NCBI RefSeq assembly: GCF_007998985.1
Contig: NZ_CP041659.1
Location: 1,486,001-1,550,000, forward strand
DNA: 64,000 nt
Direction: 5' to 3'
From: Sphingomonas xanthus
Lineage (GTDB): Bacteria > Pseudomonadota > Alphaproteobacteria > Sphingomonadales > Sphingomonadaceae
The notes under the pieces are model-generated. The model searched no databases and was not told where the DNA came from. It was given only the letters and a program-made list of their open reading frames with translations. A program made the position numbers and the translations under genes. Shown piece after piece: positions 27,714-36,458 of this stretch. Every line of letters starts with the position of its first letter. The first letter of the stretch is position 1.

Positions 27714-28748
27714 ATGAAGGAAATCCATCCCCAGTCGCCCGAAGAACGGCGCAAGGCGCTGGCCCGTATCCGGGCCCGGTTCGGCAAGGCCGCGATTGAA
27801 CGCGCGAAAAGCGAGATTCGTCCGCTGGTCATCGCCAAGCGGGTCGGCCTTGGCATTTATGATGATGGTTTCATCCACGCCGGAAACCTGGCCTATCTGT
27901 CGTTGCTTGCCCTGTTTCCTTTCCTGATCCTCGCCGCCGCGGTCGCCCGGCTGTTCGGCCGGTCAGGCGACACGGTGCTGGCGGTCAATACGATCCTCGG
28001 ACGGCTTCCGCCCGAAGTGCATAGCGTGCTTGCCGAACCCATCACCGAGGTGCTCGATGGCCGTTCGGGGGCCTTGTTGTGGTTCGGGGCAGTCGTTGGC
28101 CTGTGGACCGCGGCCAGCTTCATTGAAACGATCCGGGATATTCTGCGCCGGGCCTATGGCGTCGAATATGCTGCCAGCTTCTGGCAATATCGCCTGGCGG
28201 CAATGGCCATAATTCTCGGGTCCGTCGTCCTGCTGTTCATCGCTTTCGGCGTTTCGGTATTATTGTCGTCGGTCCATCATTTCCTGATCGACCTACTGCC
28301 TTTTTCTGAAGGAGTAGGACGAACCCTCGGCCTGTATCGGATCGTGCCGGCAGTGACCCTGTTCGCCACTTTCTACATCATCTTCCTGGCGCTGACCCCA
28401 TCCCGTTACCGCGTCATCGAATGCCGCAAATGGCCAGGCGCATTCGTCGTCACGACCTGGTGGCTTGCGACAGTGGAGCTGTTGCCCAATGTGCTCAGCT
28501 TGTTCGGCGGCTATGAGCGGACCTATGGCAGCCTTGCGGGGGTCATGGTCGCGCTCATCTTTTTCTTCGTCATCGGGCTTGGCGTCGTTGCTGGCGCCGA
28601 ACTTAACGCCGCACTGGCGGAGCCCGGCGGTAAGGCGCTAAGGGGCGAGGTTTATGAGGGGCCCTACCGGGACGAACTTCCGGTGGACGAACCGGCCCCG
28701 GAGGAAAAACAGGGGCAGGCGCAGCAGGCCCCGAACAAAGGGGAATAG
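27714..28748 (+). CDS. YihY/BrkB family membrane protein
   Basis: A 344-residue inner-membrane protein with six membrane helices. Family landmarks are the amphipathic start followed by DGFIHAGNLAYLSLLALFPFLILAAA, LWFGAVVGLWTAASFIETIRDILRRAYGVE and the last helices VALIFFFVIGLGVVAGAELNA. Once called ribonuclease BN or serum-resistance BrkB, the family has no settled function. The Glu/Gln-rich C-terminus is cytoplasmic. It precedes fabI by 3 bases. Confidence 0.87.
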   Translation: MKEIHPQSPEERRKALARIRARFGKAAIERAKSEIRPLVIAKRVGLGIYDDGFIHAGNLAYLSLLALFPFLILAAAVARLFGRSGDTVLAVNTILGRLPPEVHSVLAEPITEVLDGRSGALLWFGAVVGLWTAASFIETIRDILRRAYGVEYAASFWQYRLAAMAIILGSVVLLFIAFGVSVLLSSVHHFLIDLLPFSEGVGRTLGLYRIVPAVTLFATFYIIFLALTPSRYRVIECRKWPGAFVVTTWWLATVELLPNVLSLFGGYERTYGSLAGVMVALIFFFVIGLGVVAGAELNAALAEPGGKALRGEVYEGPYRDELPVDEPAPEEKQGQAQQAPNKGE

Positions 28749-28751
28749 CCG

Positions 28752-29555
28752 ATGGGCGGCATCATGGCGGGCAAGCGCGGGCTGATTATGGGCCTGGCAA
28801 ACGACCGGTCGCTGGCTTGGGGAATCGCCCGCCAGCTTCGCGACCAAGGCGCGGAATTGGCCTTCAGTTACCAGGGAGAGGCGCTCCAGAAGCGGGTTGG
28901 CCCGCTGGCGGAGCAGCTTGGCAGCGACCTGCTGATCGATTGCGACGTCAGTGACATGGCGGCGCTTGATCGCGCGTTCGACCAGCTCAGGACGCGATGG
29001 GACAGTCTGGACTTCGTGGTCCATGCGATCGGCTTTTCCGACAAGAACGAGCTGCGTGGAGGCTATGTCGACACCAGTCTCGACAATTTCCTGATGACAA
29101 TGAACATTTCGGTCTACAGCTTCTGCGCGGTGGCGCAGCGGGCGCGAACCATGATGAAGCCAGGCGGTTCGATGCTGACCCTCAGCTATTACGGCGCCGA
29201 GAAGGTCATCCCTCACTACAACGTTATGGGCGTTGCCAAGGCGGCGCTGGAAACCAGCGTCAAATATCTCGCCGCCGACCTCGGTCCCGAGGGCATTCGC
29301 GTCAATGCGATCAGCGCCGGCCCTATCAAAACGCTCGCCGCGAGCGGGATTGGCGACTTCCGCTACATCATGAAGTGGAACGAATATAATGCGCCGCTGC
29401 GCCGCAACGTCACGATCGAGGATGTCGGGGGCGCCGGCCTCTACCTGCTGAGCGAACTGGCAAGCGGTGTCACCGGCGAAATCCACCATGTCGACGCGGG
29501 CTATAACGTCGTCGGCATGAAGGCCGAAGACGCGCCGGATATCGCCACGGTCTGA
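28752..29555 (+). CDS. fabI: enoyl-[acyl-carrier-protein] reductase (NADH)
   Basis: Last reduction of each fatty-acid elongation cycle and the target of triclosan. The product is 267 residues with a Rossmann fold. The cofactor loop GKRGLIMGLANDRSLAWGIA is at the start, and the catalytic Tyr-x6-Lys appears as YNVMGVAK (about residues 157-164). SLAVDLGPEGIRVNAISAGPIKTLAA-type sequence follows. It sits in a run DnaJ-like, BrkB, fabI, acylphosphatase with gaps of 2-10 bases. Confidence 0.95.
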   Translation: MGGIMAGKRGLIMGLANDRSLAWGIARQLRDQGAELAFSYQGEALQKRVGPLAEQLGSDLLIDCDVSDMAALDRAFDQLRTRWDSLDFVVHAIGFSDKNELRGGYVDTSLDNFLMTMNISVYSFCAVAQRARTMMKPGGSMLTLSYYGAEKVIPHYNVMGVAKAALETSVKYLAADLGPEGIRVNAISAGPIKTLAASGIGDFRYIMKWNEYNAPLRRNVTIEDVGGAGLYLLSELASGVTGEIHHVDAGYNVVGMKAEDAPDIATV

Positions 29556-29557
29556 TC

Positions 29558-29830
29558 GTGCGCGTTCGCCGGATCGTCAGGATTTCAGGCCGCGTCCAAG
29601 GTGTGTTCTTCCGTGCCTGGGTCCGCGAGCAGGCCGAGGGGCTGGGGTTGGCCGGCTGGGTTCGCAACTGCGCCGATGGGACGGTTGAGGCGGAGCTGGA
29701 AGGCGAGGAGGACGTGGTTAGCCAGATGATCGACCGGATGCAGTCGGGACCGCCGCTGGCGCGGGTCGACGATCTCGAGGTCGAGGCAAGCGAACCTTTG
29801 CTGGCCCGGTCCTTCACCGTTCGACATTAG
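29558..29830 (+). CDS. acylphosphatase
   Basis: Hydrolyses acyl phosphates such as acetyl or carbamoyl phosphate. The 90-residue protein has the signature RISGRVQGVFFRAWVREQA with the catalytic Arg in GVFFR, and GWVRNCADGTVEAELEG with the catalytic Asn. GTG start 2 bases after the fabI stop, so it is translated from the same message. Confidence 0.92.
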   Translation: MRVRRIVRISGRVQGVFFRAWVREQAEGLGLAGWVRNCADGTVEAELEGEEDVVSQMIDRMQSGPPLARVDDLEVEASEPLLARSFTVRH

Positions 29831-29850
29831 CCGCGGCGAGGAGGGACCGC

Positions 29851-31140
29851 TCAGGAGGTGAAGGGGTCCGACACCAGGATCGTATCCTCGCGCTGCGGCG
29901 AAGTGCTCACCAGCGCGACGGGGCAGCGGACGAGCTCTTCGATCCGGCGGACATATTTGATCGCCTGGGCGGGAAGATCGGCCCAACTGCGCGCGCCAGC
30001 GGTCGTCCCGCTCCATCCGTCCATTTCCTCATAGATGGGCTCGGCGCGCGCCTGATCCGCCGAATGGGGAGGAAGATAGTCCACCGTAGCGTCGCCAATG
30101 CGATAACCGGTGCAGATCTTCACCTTCTCCATCCCGTCGAGCACGTCGATCTTGGTCAGCGCGATGCCGGTCACGCCACTGACCGCGACCGATTGCCGCA
30201 CGAGGACGGCATCGAACCAGCCGCAACGCCGCTGGCGCCCGGTGACGGTGCCGAATTCATGCCCGCGTTCGCCCAGGCGTTGCCCGACTTCGTCGCCAAG
30301 CTCGGTCGGGAAGGGGCCGGAACCGACCCGGGTCGTATAGGCCTTGACGATCCCAAGCACGAAGCCGGCTGCGCCTGGGCCCATGCCGCTTCCGCTTCCC
30401 GTCGTCCCGGCAACGGTATTGGACGATGTGACGAACGGGTAAGTGCCATGATCGACGTCGAGCAAGACGCCCTGCGCCCCTTCGAACAGGATTCGACGGC
30501 CACGGCGGCGCGCTTCGTCGAGATCGCGCCATACCGGGCGGGCAAACTGCAGCACGAAATCGGCGATCTCGCTGAGGTCGGCCTTGAGCCGCTCGCGGTC
30601 GACCGGCGGATGGCCGAAGCCGGCGCGCAGGTGATCGTGATGGGCACAAAGACGGTCGAGCTGCGGGTCGAGGTCGCCAAGGTGGGCCAGGTCGCACACC
30701 CGGATCGCACGCCGTCCGACCTTGTCTTCATAGGCGGGGCCGATCCCGCGGCGGGTGGTGCCGATCTTTCCCGCGCCGCTGGCGTCTTCGCGCAGCGCGT
30801 CGAGGTCACGATGGATCGGCAGGATCAGCGGGCAGGTTTCGGCTATCATCAGCACGTCGGGAGTGATCGCCACGCCCTGCGCCGACAATTTCTCGACTTC
30901 GGCCTTCAATGCCCAGGGATCAAGCACCACGCCATTGCCAATTACCGATGGCGTGCCGGTGACGATGCCCGAAGGCAGCAGCGACAATTTATAGACCTTG
31001 TCGCCGACCACCAGCGTGTGGCCGGCGTTGTGTCCGCCCTGGAACCGGACCACCATGTCGGCGCGGCTGGCCAGCCAGTCGACGATCTTGCCCTTGCCTT
31101 CGTCGCCCCACTGCGCGCCAATGACGGTGACGTTGCCCAC
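29851..31140 (-). CDS. purA: adenylosuccinate synthetase
   Basis: Condenses IMP and aspartate using GTP in AMP synthesis. Typical blocks are [21 protein letters not shown] at the start, [10 protein letters not shown] with the catalytic His, [18 protein letters not shown], and the C-terminal [15 protein letters not shown]. The GTG start follows AAGGA by 8 bases. Length 429 residues is normal. It converges with the acylphosphatase gene. Confidence 0.96.
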   Translation of the reverse strand: MGNVTVIGAQWGDEGKGKIVDWLASRADMVVRFQGGHNAGHTLVVGDKVYKLSLLPSGIVTGTPSVIGNGVVLDPWALKAEVEKLSAQGVAITPDVLMIAETCPLILPIHRDLDALREDASGAGKIGTTRRGIGPAYEDKVGRRAIRVCDLAHLGDLDPQLDRLCAHHDHLRAGFGHPPVDRERLKADLSEIADFVLQFARPVWRDLDEARRRGRRILFEGAQGVLLDVDHGTYPFVTSSNTVAGTTGSGSGMGPGAAGFVLGIVKAYTTRVGSGPFPTELGDEVGQRLGERGHEFGTVTGRQRRCGWFDAVLVRQSVAVSGVTGIALTKIDVLDGMEKVKICTGYRIGDATVDYLPPHSADQARAEPIYEEMDGWSGTTAGARSWADLPAQAIKYVRRIEELVRCPVALVSTSPQREDTILVSDPFTS

Positions 31141-31255
31141 GCGAAAATCCTTATTTTTTACGGTCGCGCGCTCCTAAGCGGGAAGCGGCCGCGCGTCCAG
31201 TTTCGCTTTCGTCGGACCAACCTCGGGCCTGCGTCCCTTATCCCGCGAACCGCGC

Positions 31256-32836
31256 TCAGAACCGCAGGGGAACCACGTCGCGCACTCCGTCCAGCGCACA
31301 CAGCGTCTTGACGACGCCTGCCGGAACCTCGCCGTCGACCGAAACCAGCGCCACCGCCTCCCCCAGCGCCGCCCGGCGGCCCAGGTTGAACGTCGCGATG
31401 TTGATCCCTGCCTCGCCCAGAGCGGTCCCGAGCTTGCCGATGAAACCCGGCATGTCCTTGTTGACGATGTAGATCATCATCCCGGCAAGGTCAGCCTCGA
31501 TCTCGACTCCGAACAATTCGACCAGCCGCGGCGCCTTGTTGCCGAACAGCGTTCCGGCGATCCGTCGAACGCCATCCGACGTCCCGGCCTCCACCGCGAC
31601 CAGCGTGTGATAATCGCCCTCGCGGTCGTGCCGGACTTCCCGCACGTCGAGCCCGCGTTCCTTGGCCAGCACCGGCGCGTTCACCATGTTCACCGTCTGC
31701 GAATAGGTGCCCATCAGCCCGGCCAGCACGGCGCCGGTGATCGGCTTGGGATTGAGTTGAGCGGCGGCGCCTTCGACTTCGACCGACACGGAGCGGATGT
31801 CTTCGCCAAGGACCTGGCCGATCAGTTTTCCGAGCTTTTCCGCAAGTGCCATATAGGGCTTCAGCCGCGGCGCTTCCTCGGCGGTGAGGCTGGGCATGTT
31901 GATCGCGTTAGTGACCCCGCCAAGCAGCAGAAAATCGCTCATTTGCTCGGCTACCTGGATCGCGACGTTGACCTGCGCTTCGCTGGTCGACGCGCCCAGA
32001 TGCGGGGTCGACACGAAACCCGGAGTCCCGAACAGGGGCGATGCGGTCGCGGGCTCGGTTTCGAACACATCGAGTGCGGCCCCGGCCACTTGGCCGCTTT
32101 CGAGCGCGGCCTTGAGTGCGTCCTCGTCGATCAGGCCGCCGCGGGCGCAATTGACGATCCGCACCCCTTTCTTGGTCTTGGCCAGGTTGGCCTTAGACAG
32201 GATGTTGCGGGTCTGGTCCGTCAGCGGCGTGTGCAATGTGATGAAGTCGGCGCGGCGCAGCAGCTCGTCCAGCTCGACCTTTTCGATGCCGAGCTCGATC
32301 GCTCGTTCCGGCGTTAGGAAGGGATCGAAGGCCGCAACCTTCATTTTCAGCCCGATCGCGCGCGTCGCGACGATCGAACCGATGTTGCCCGCGCCGATCA
32401 GGCCAAGCGTCTTTCCGGTCAGTTCGACGCCCATGAAGCGGTTCTTCTCCCACTTGCCTGCCTGGGTGGAAGCATCGGCTTCGGGAAGTTGGCGGGCGAG
32501 CGCGAACATCAACGCGATGGCATGTTCCGCGGTAGTGATCGAATTACCGAAGGGCGTGTTCATCACCACCACGCCGCGCGCCGTCGCGGCCGGGATGTCG
32601 ACGTTGTCGACCCCAATCCCGGCACGACCGATGACCTTGAGCCGCGTCGCCGCTTCGAGGATCGCCGTCGTGACCTTGGTCGCCGAACGGATTGCCAGCC
32701 CGTCATAGTCGCCGATGATCGCCTTCAATTCGTCGGGGGTCAGGCCGGGCTTCTCGTCGACCTCGATCCCGCGCTCGCGGAAGATCGCGGCGGCTCGCGG
32801 ATCCATCTGGTCGGAAATCAGTACGCGAACCGTCAT
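31256..32836 (-). CDS. serA: D-3-phosphoglycerate dehydrogenase
   Basis: First step of serine synthesis. The 526-residue product is the long type: a catalytic/NAD domain (GLIGAGNIGSIVATRA near residue 147; catalytic His in PHLGASTSEAQ), then the ASB domain and a C-terminal ACT domain (MIYIVNKDMPGFIGKLGTAL) that senses serine in related enzymes. ATG 32836 overlaps the serC stop by 4 bases, so serC and serA form one operon behind the structured leader. Confidence 0.96.
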   Translation of the reverse strand: MTVRVLISDQMDPRAAAIFRERGIEVDEKPGLTPDELKAIIGDYDGLAIRSATKVTTAILEAATRLKVIGRAGIGVDNVDIPAATARGVVVMNTPFGNSITTAEHAIALMFALARQLPEADASTQAGKWEKNRFMGVELTGKTLGLIGAGNIGSIVATRAIGLKMKVAAFDPFLTPERAIELGIEKVELDELLRRADFITLHTPLTDQTRNILSKANLAKTKKGVRIVNCARGGLIDEDALKAALESGQVAGAALDVFETEPATASPLFGTPGFVSTPHLGASTSEAQVNVAIQVAEQMSDFLLLGGVTNAINMPSLTAEEAPRLKPYMALAEKLGKLIGQVLGEDIRSVSVEVEGAAAQLNPKPITGAVLAGLMGTYSQTVNMVNAPVLAKERGLDVREVRHDREGDYHTLVAVEAGTSDGVRRIAGTLFGNKAPRLVELFGVEIEADLAGMMIYIVNKDMPGFIGKLGTALGEAGINIATFNLGRRAALGEAVALVSVDGEVPAGVVKTLCALDGVRDVVPLRF

Positions 32837-33954
32837 TGCAATGTCTCCCAGGCCCAGTCGAGCCAAGGCCCGAGGGCCTCGATATCGGCGGTGTCGACGG
32901 TTGCGCCGCACCATATGCGAAGGCCCGGCGGGGCATCGCGATAGCTGGCGATGTCGAAGGCCACGCCTTCCTTCTCGAGCAGCTTGGTGAAGCGCTTGAT
33001 GTACTCAGCATCGGCACCGGCGACCGTCAAGCAGACGCTGGTCTTCGACCGGCTGGCCGGGTCGGCGGCAAGATGGTCGAGCCATTCGCGCGTTGCGACG
33101 ATGCGGTCGAGCGCGGCAGCATTGGCCTCGGTCCGGGCGATCATTCCCTTAAGCCCGCCGACCGACTGCGCCCATTGCAGCGCAGCAATCGCGTCCTCCA
33201 CGGCCAGCATCGACGGCGTGTTGATGGTTTCGCCGCTGAAAATGCCTTCGATCAGCTTGCCGCCCTTGGTGAGGCGGAAGATTTTTGGCAGCGGCCTGTC
33301 GGGCACGAATCGTTCCAGCCGCTCGACCGCGCGCGGGCCGAGGATCAGGACGCCATGCGCGCCTTCGCCGCCGAGCGCCTTCTGCCAGCTGAAGGTGGCG
33401 ACGTCGATGCGGTCCCACGGCAGGTCATAGGCGAACACCGCGCTGGTCGCGTCGGCAAAGCTAAGCCCTTCGCGATCGGGGTCGATCCATGCGCCGTCGG
33501 GCACGCGGACACCGCTGGTCGTGCCGTTCCAAGTGAACAATATGTCATTGGACCAGTCGACCGACCCAAGATCGGGAAGCTGGCCGTAATCGGCGCGGAT
33601 CACCGCTGGGTCGAGCCGCAACTGCTTGACTGCGTCCGTCACCCAACCTTCGCCGAAACTTTCCCACGCCAATGCGGTTGTCGGCCGTTCGCCGAGCATC
33701 GACCACATCGCCATCTCGAACGCACCGGTGTCGGAGGCGGGGACGATGCCGATGCGGTGGGTGTCGGGCAGCTGCAGCATCTCGCGCATCAGGGTGATGC
33801 AAGTGGAGAGCCGTTCCTTGCCCAAGGGGCTGCGGTGCGACCGGCCGAGGGTTCGGGTGTCGAGGTCACCGAGAGACCAGCCCGGCGGCTTGGCGCATGG
33901 ACCGGAGGAGAAATAGGGCCGTGCGGGACGCGCGGCTGGCATGGCTATCGTCAA
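32833..33954 (-). CDS. serC: phosphoserine aminotransferase
   Basis: Converts 3-phosphohydroxypyruvate to phosphoserine with PLP. Seen are RPARPYFSSGPCAKPPGW at the start, SDTGAFEMAMWSMLG, WNGTTSGVRVP and TFSWQKALGGEGAHG with the PLP Lys near residue 190. The TTG at 33954 lies 7 bases after AAGGAG; an in-frame ATG 12 bases further in would be too far from it. This places the ribosome binding site inside a hairpin of the leader. Confidence 0.93.
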   Translation of the reverse strand: MTIAMPAARPARPYFSSGPCAKPPGWSLGDLDTRTLGRSHRSPLGKERLSTCITLMREMLQLPDTHRIGIVPASDTGAFEMAMWSMLGERPTTALAWESFGEGWVTDAVKQLRLDPAVIRADYGQLPDLGSVDWSNDILFTWNGTTSGVRVPDGAWIDPDREGLSFADATSAVFAYDLPWDRIDVATFSWQKALGGEGAHGVLILGPRAVERLERFVPDRPLPKIFRLTKGGKLIEGIFSGETINTPSMLAVEDAIAALQWAQSVGGLKGMIARTEANAAALDRIVATREWLDHLAADPASRSKTSVCLTVAGADAEYIKRFTKLLEKEGVAFDIASYRDAPPGLRIWCGATVDTADIEALGPWLDWAWETLQ

Positions 33955-34020
33955 TCAAACTCTCCTTTCAGAGAGCACGCGCCGCGTTGGGACGGCGTGG
34001 CCCGTCGCGGGGTTTAGCGG
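33955..34020 (-). ncRNA. serC leader RNA element (candidate)
   Basis: On the minus strand just before serC three hairpins follow each other: CCCG-CGA-CGGG (34011-34001), CGCCG with CGGCG (33997-33980) and CTCTC with GAGAG (33975-33960). The last one pairs bases inside the serC ribosome binding site. A conserved serC RNA motif (Rfam serC family) is known in front of serC-serA operons of alphaproteobacteria and has this position. Identity with that family is inferred, not tested. Confidence 0.6.
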
Positions 34021-34115
34021 CAAGTCGGGTCGCTGTGAACCGTGGGCACGGTTTGAGCAAACCCGGGCGAATCACAGAAAAGGGCGGTAAATTCCCGTTA
34101 AAATCTTAATCTAAC

Positions 34116-34177
34116 GCAAGTTCCTCCCTCAACTCGTCGTGGCGAGTTGGCGACTCACCCTTTCGCCGGGAACTTGC
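34116..34177 (+). ncRNA. three-way-junction structured element of unknown type
   Basis: A perfect 9-base-pair outer stem, GCAAGTTCC (34116-34124) with GGAACTTGC (34169-34177), encloses two hairpins: CAACTCG/CGAGTTG (34130-34136 with 34143-34149, 7 pairs, 6-base loop) and GCGA/TCGC (34150-34153 with 34163-34166). The single-stranded junction after the first arm reads TCCCT, part of an anti-ribosome-binding-site CCTCCC. Strand is uncertain because the structure forms on both. It lies 162 bases before the M23 peptidase gene and about 140 bases beyond the serC leader. Confidence 0.5.
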
Positions 34178-34258
34178 TGTTGAATTGGTAACGATCTGCG
34201 GGTCAGTTTCTGCCTCCGACGCTAGGTGGGCAATCGAACGTCGGGAGCCGGGGCTGGG

Positions 34259-34330
34259 GAGCTCCATGAAAATGAGGATGTTGCACTGGGCGCGAATCGT
34301 CGAGCCCGGTGTCGGTCACATGAGGAGCTC
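34259..34330 (+). promoter_or_regulatory. inverted repeat that could mask the M23 ribosome binding site
   Basis: GAGCTCC (34259-34265) can pair with GGAGCTC (34324-34330). The right arm contains the GAGGAG ribosome binding site of the gene that starts at 34339. If transcribed together, the pairing would hide that site. The rest of the 33955-34338 intergenic region is covered by the two RNA elements listed separately, with an AT-rich stretch (34098-34115). Confidence 0.35.
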
Positions 34331-34338
34331 TGCTGAGC

Positions 34339-35283
34339 ATGACCCAGACTACGATCGCCGCAGCCCGTTTGTTCCGGACGCGCGACCTGTTCTTCCACGA
34401 CGGCAATCACCTTCGCCGCTTGCGCCTGTCGGCGCCGGTGCAGCTGGTGATGCTGTCGCTGATGGCGCTGGTACTGGCCTGGTCGGCCTATTCGACCGTC
34501 CGCCTGTTCACCGTCCAGCCGGTTGTCGTTTCGGCCGCCGCTCCCTCGACCGACATCGCCCGCCTCGCTGCCGCCACAGAAGCAAAGGTCCGCGAGCTGG
34601 AACATCGCCAGCAAATCCTTGCCGCAATGCTTGCCGGCGAAGACGTCAAGCCGGAAGCGATCGCCGAACTTGGCTATGCGCTGGCCCCGGCGGGCGCCAA
34701 GGGTGGACCGTTCGAGGCTTCGAGCCAGGCCGACCCGACCTTCAAGTCGCTTTTCACCAGCTGGAAGAAGCTCGACAATCTCGCCGATGGCGCGATCGCG
34801 GTGCCTTCGGACAAGCCGGTAAAGACCGCTGAATTCACTTCGGGCTACGGAATTCGCTCCGATCCCTTCCGCGGCGGCGCCGCAAAGCATGCGGGCATCG
34901 ATCTCGCTGCTCCGATCGGGACCCCAATTTATGCCACTGCCGACGGGGTCGTCCGCGAGGCCGCCTACAATAGCGGTGGTTACGGCAACCTCATCAAGAT
35001 CGAGCATGGTCGCGGCATCGAAACCCGTTATGCGCACCTGTCGTCGATGACCGTCCGCCAAGGCCAGCGCGTGAGCCGCGGCCAGCTGATCGGACGAATG
35101 GGCTCGACCGGGCGCTCAACGGGAAGCCACCTTCACTATGAAGTCCGGATCGATGGCCGCGCGGTCAATCCGATCCCGTTCATGAAGTCGAACGAATATC
35201 TTCTCGCCATGCAGAAGAACGGCGCTGGCGTCCACGCGATGGACGCGGTGGCCCTGGGCGGTCCGACCGGGGGCAAGCGCTAA
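34339..35283 (+). CDS. M23 family peptidoglycan endopeptidase, membrane-anchored
   Basis: A 314-residue protein with an N-terminal cytoplasmic stretch, one membrane helix (about residues 35-55), a periplasmic linker with a short coiled coil (ATEAKVRELEHRQQIL) and an M23/LytM domain from about 165. Zinc-site elements are KHAGIDLAAPIGTPIYA (His and Asp) and GSHLHYEVRIDG (HxH). It most likely cuts peptide crosslinks in peptidoglycan. The GAGGAG box 11 bases before the ATG supports this start. Confidence 0.9.
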   Translation: MTQTTIAAARLFRTRDLFFHDGNHLRRLRLSAPVQLVMLSLMALVLAWSAYSTVRLFTVQPVVVSAAAPSTDIARLAAATEAKVRELEHRQQILAAMLAGEDVKPEAIAELGYALAPAGAKGGPFEASSQADPTFKSLFTSWKKLDNLADGAIAVPSDKPVKTAEFTSGYGIRSDPFRGGAAKHAGIDLAAPIGTPIYATADGVVREAAYNSGGYGNLIKIEHGRGIETRYAHLSSMTVRQGQRVSRGQLIGRMGSTGRSTGSHLHYEVRIDGRAVNPIPFMKSNEYLLAMQKNGAGVHAMDAVALGGPTGGKR

Positions 35284-35320
35284 GCTTGTTCGAACGGACC
35301 GGCCGCCCTATCTGGCGGAT

Positions 35321-35644
35321 GTGACCTCCATTACCCTTACCTCAAGCGCCGCGCGCCGCGTCGCCTCCATCGCTGACAAACAGGGCAAGTCGGCGGTGCT
35401 GCGCCTGTCCGTGGACGGCGGCGGCTGCGCCGGGTTTTCCTATCGCTTCGCGCTCGGCGAAGTCGAACAGGATGACGTGGTCAGCATGACTGACGGCGTT
35501 TCGCTGGTGGTCGATCCGGTAAGCCTCGACCTGGTCGCCGGGTGCGAAGTCGACTTTGTCGAGGAACTGGGTGGTTCTGCGTTCCGGGTGAACAATCCCA
35601 ATGCAGCGTCGGGCTGCGGATGCGGGTCAAGCTTTTCCGTCTAA
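35321..35644 (+). CDS. erpA: iron-sulphur cluster insertion protein ErpA
   Basis: A-type Fe-S carrier that passes clusters to target proteins. The 107-residue product has the three conserved cysteines: one in GGGCAGFSYRF and two in SGCGCGSSF at the C-terminus. VDPVSLDLVAGCEVDFVEEL also fits. The GTG at 35321 is used. The gene stands between the M23 peptidase and xth on the same strand. Confidence 0.92.
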   Translation: MTSITLTSSAARRVASIADKQGKSAVLRLSVDGGGCAGFSYRFALGEVEQDDVVSMTDGVSLVVDPVSLDLVAGCEVDFVEELGGSAFRVNNPNAASGCGCGSSFSV

Positions 35645-35684
35645 GCCGGATGACGGACCACAGGCTGCGCGCTAAGCCGGACCG

Positions 35685-36458
35685 ATGAAGATCGTCACCT
35701 TCAACATCAACGGGATTCGCGCCCGCCTTCCGCGCCTGGTCGAATATCTGGACCGGGAACGGCCCGACGTCGCCTGCCTTCAGGAGCTGAAGTGCGCCGA
35801 CGAGGCGCTTCCGATCGCCGATATCGAGGCGGCGGGTTATAGCGCGGTCTGGCACGGCCAAAAGGGCTTTAACGGGGTTGCCATATTATCGCGTGGCGCG
35901 GCGCCCCGGCTTCGGCAGATGGGCCTGCCCGGCGACCCGGACGACAGCCATAGCCGCTATATCGAAGCGGAAGTGGACGGCGTGATCATCGCCTCCATCT
36001 ACCTGCCCAACGGCAATCCCGTCGGAACCGAGAAGTTCGATTACAAGCTGCGCTGGATGGAGCGGCTGCGCGAGCGGGCGGCTGCCATCCTTGCCGAGGA
36101 GCGGCCGGCGGTGCTGGCCGGCGATTATAATGTCATTCCCGACGATCGCGATACATTCTCCCGGCGGGCGATGGCTGGTGACGCGCTGTTCCAGCCGGAA
36201 AGCCAGGCGGCCTTTCGGCGAATCGTCAATCAGGGCTGGACCGACGCGCTGCGCGCGCTCAATCCGGACGATGACCGGCTCTACACTTTCTGGGACTATA
36301 CCGCCGGGGCCTGGCCGCGCGACGCGGGGTTCCGGATCGATCACCTCCTATGCTCGCCGCAGGCGGCTGACCGGCTGGTCGGCGCCGAGGTCCATAAATG
36401 GGCAAGGGGCGAGGAGAAAGCCTCCGACCATGCGCCGGTGGCGATCGCGCTAGCCTAG
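35685..36458 (+). CDS. xth: exodeoxyribonuclease III
   Basis: AP endonuclease / 3'-phosphodiesterase of base excision repair. The product of 257 residues shows MKIVTFNINGIRARLPRL, the metal Glu in ACLQELKC, HSRYIEAEVDGVIIASIYLPNG, GDYNVIPDDRD and the terminal EKASDHAPVAIAL with the catalytic His. It converges with the next gene, overlapping 9 bases. Confidence 0.95.
   Translation: MKIVTFNINGIRARLPRLVEYLDRERPDVACLQELKCADEALPIADIEAAGYSAVWHGQKGFNGVAILSRGAAPRLRQMGLPGDPDDSHSRYIEAEVDGVIIASIYLPNGNPVGTEKFDYKLRWMERLRERAAAILAEERPAVLAGDYNVIPDDRDTFSRRAMAGDALFQPESQAAFRRIVNQGWTDALRALNPDDDRLYTFWDYTAGAWPRDAGFRIDHLLCSPQAADRLVGAEVHKWARGEEKASDHAPVAIALA

Noticed and set aside
30064..31311. Long plus-strand frame opposite purA
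   Set aside because: purA is unambiguous on the minus strand; the plus frame is Asp/Arg/His-rich without motif.
32836..34017. Plus-strand frame opposite serC that runs into the serC leader
   Set aside because: Shadow of serC; its end would read through the RNA hairpins and it has no domain.
34185..34832. Plus-strand frame beginning upstream of the M23 peptidase and overlapping it out of frame
   Set aside because: Arg/Pro-rich, lacks domain motifs and runs into the supported M23 coding frame.
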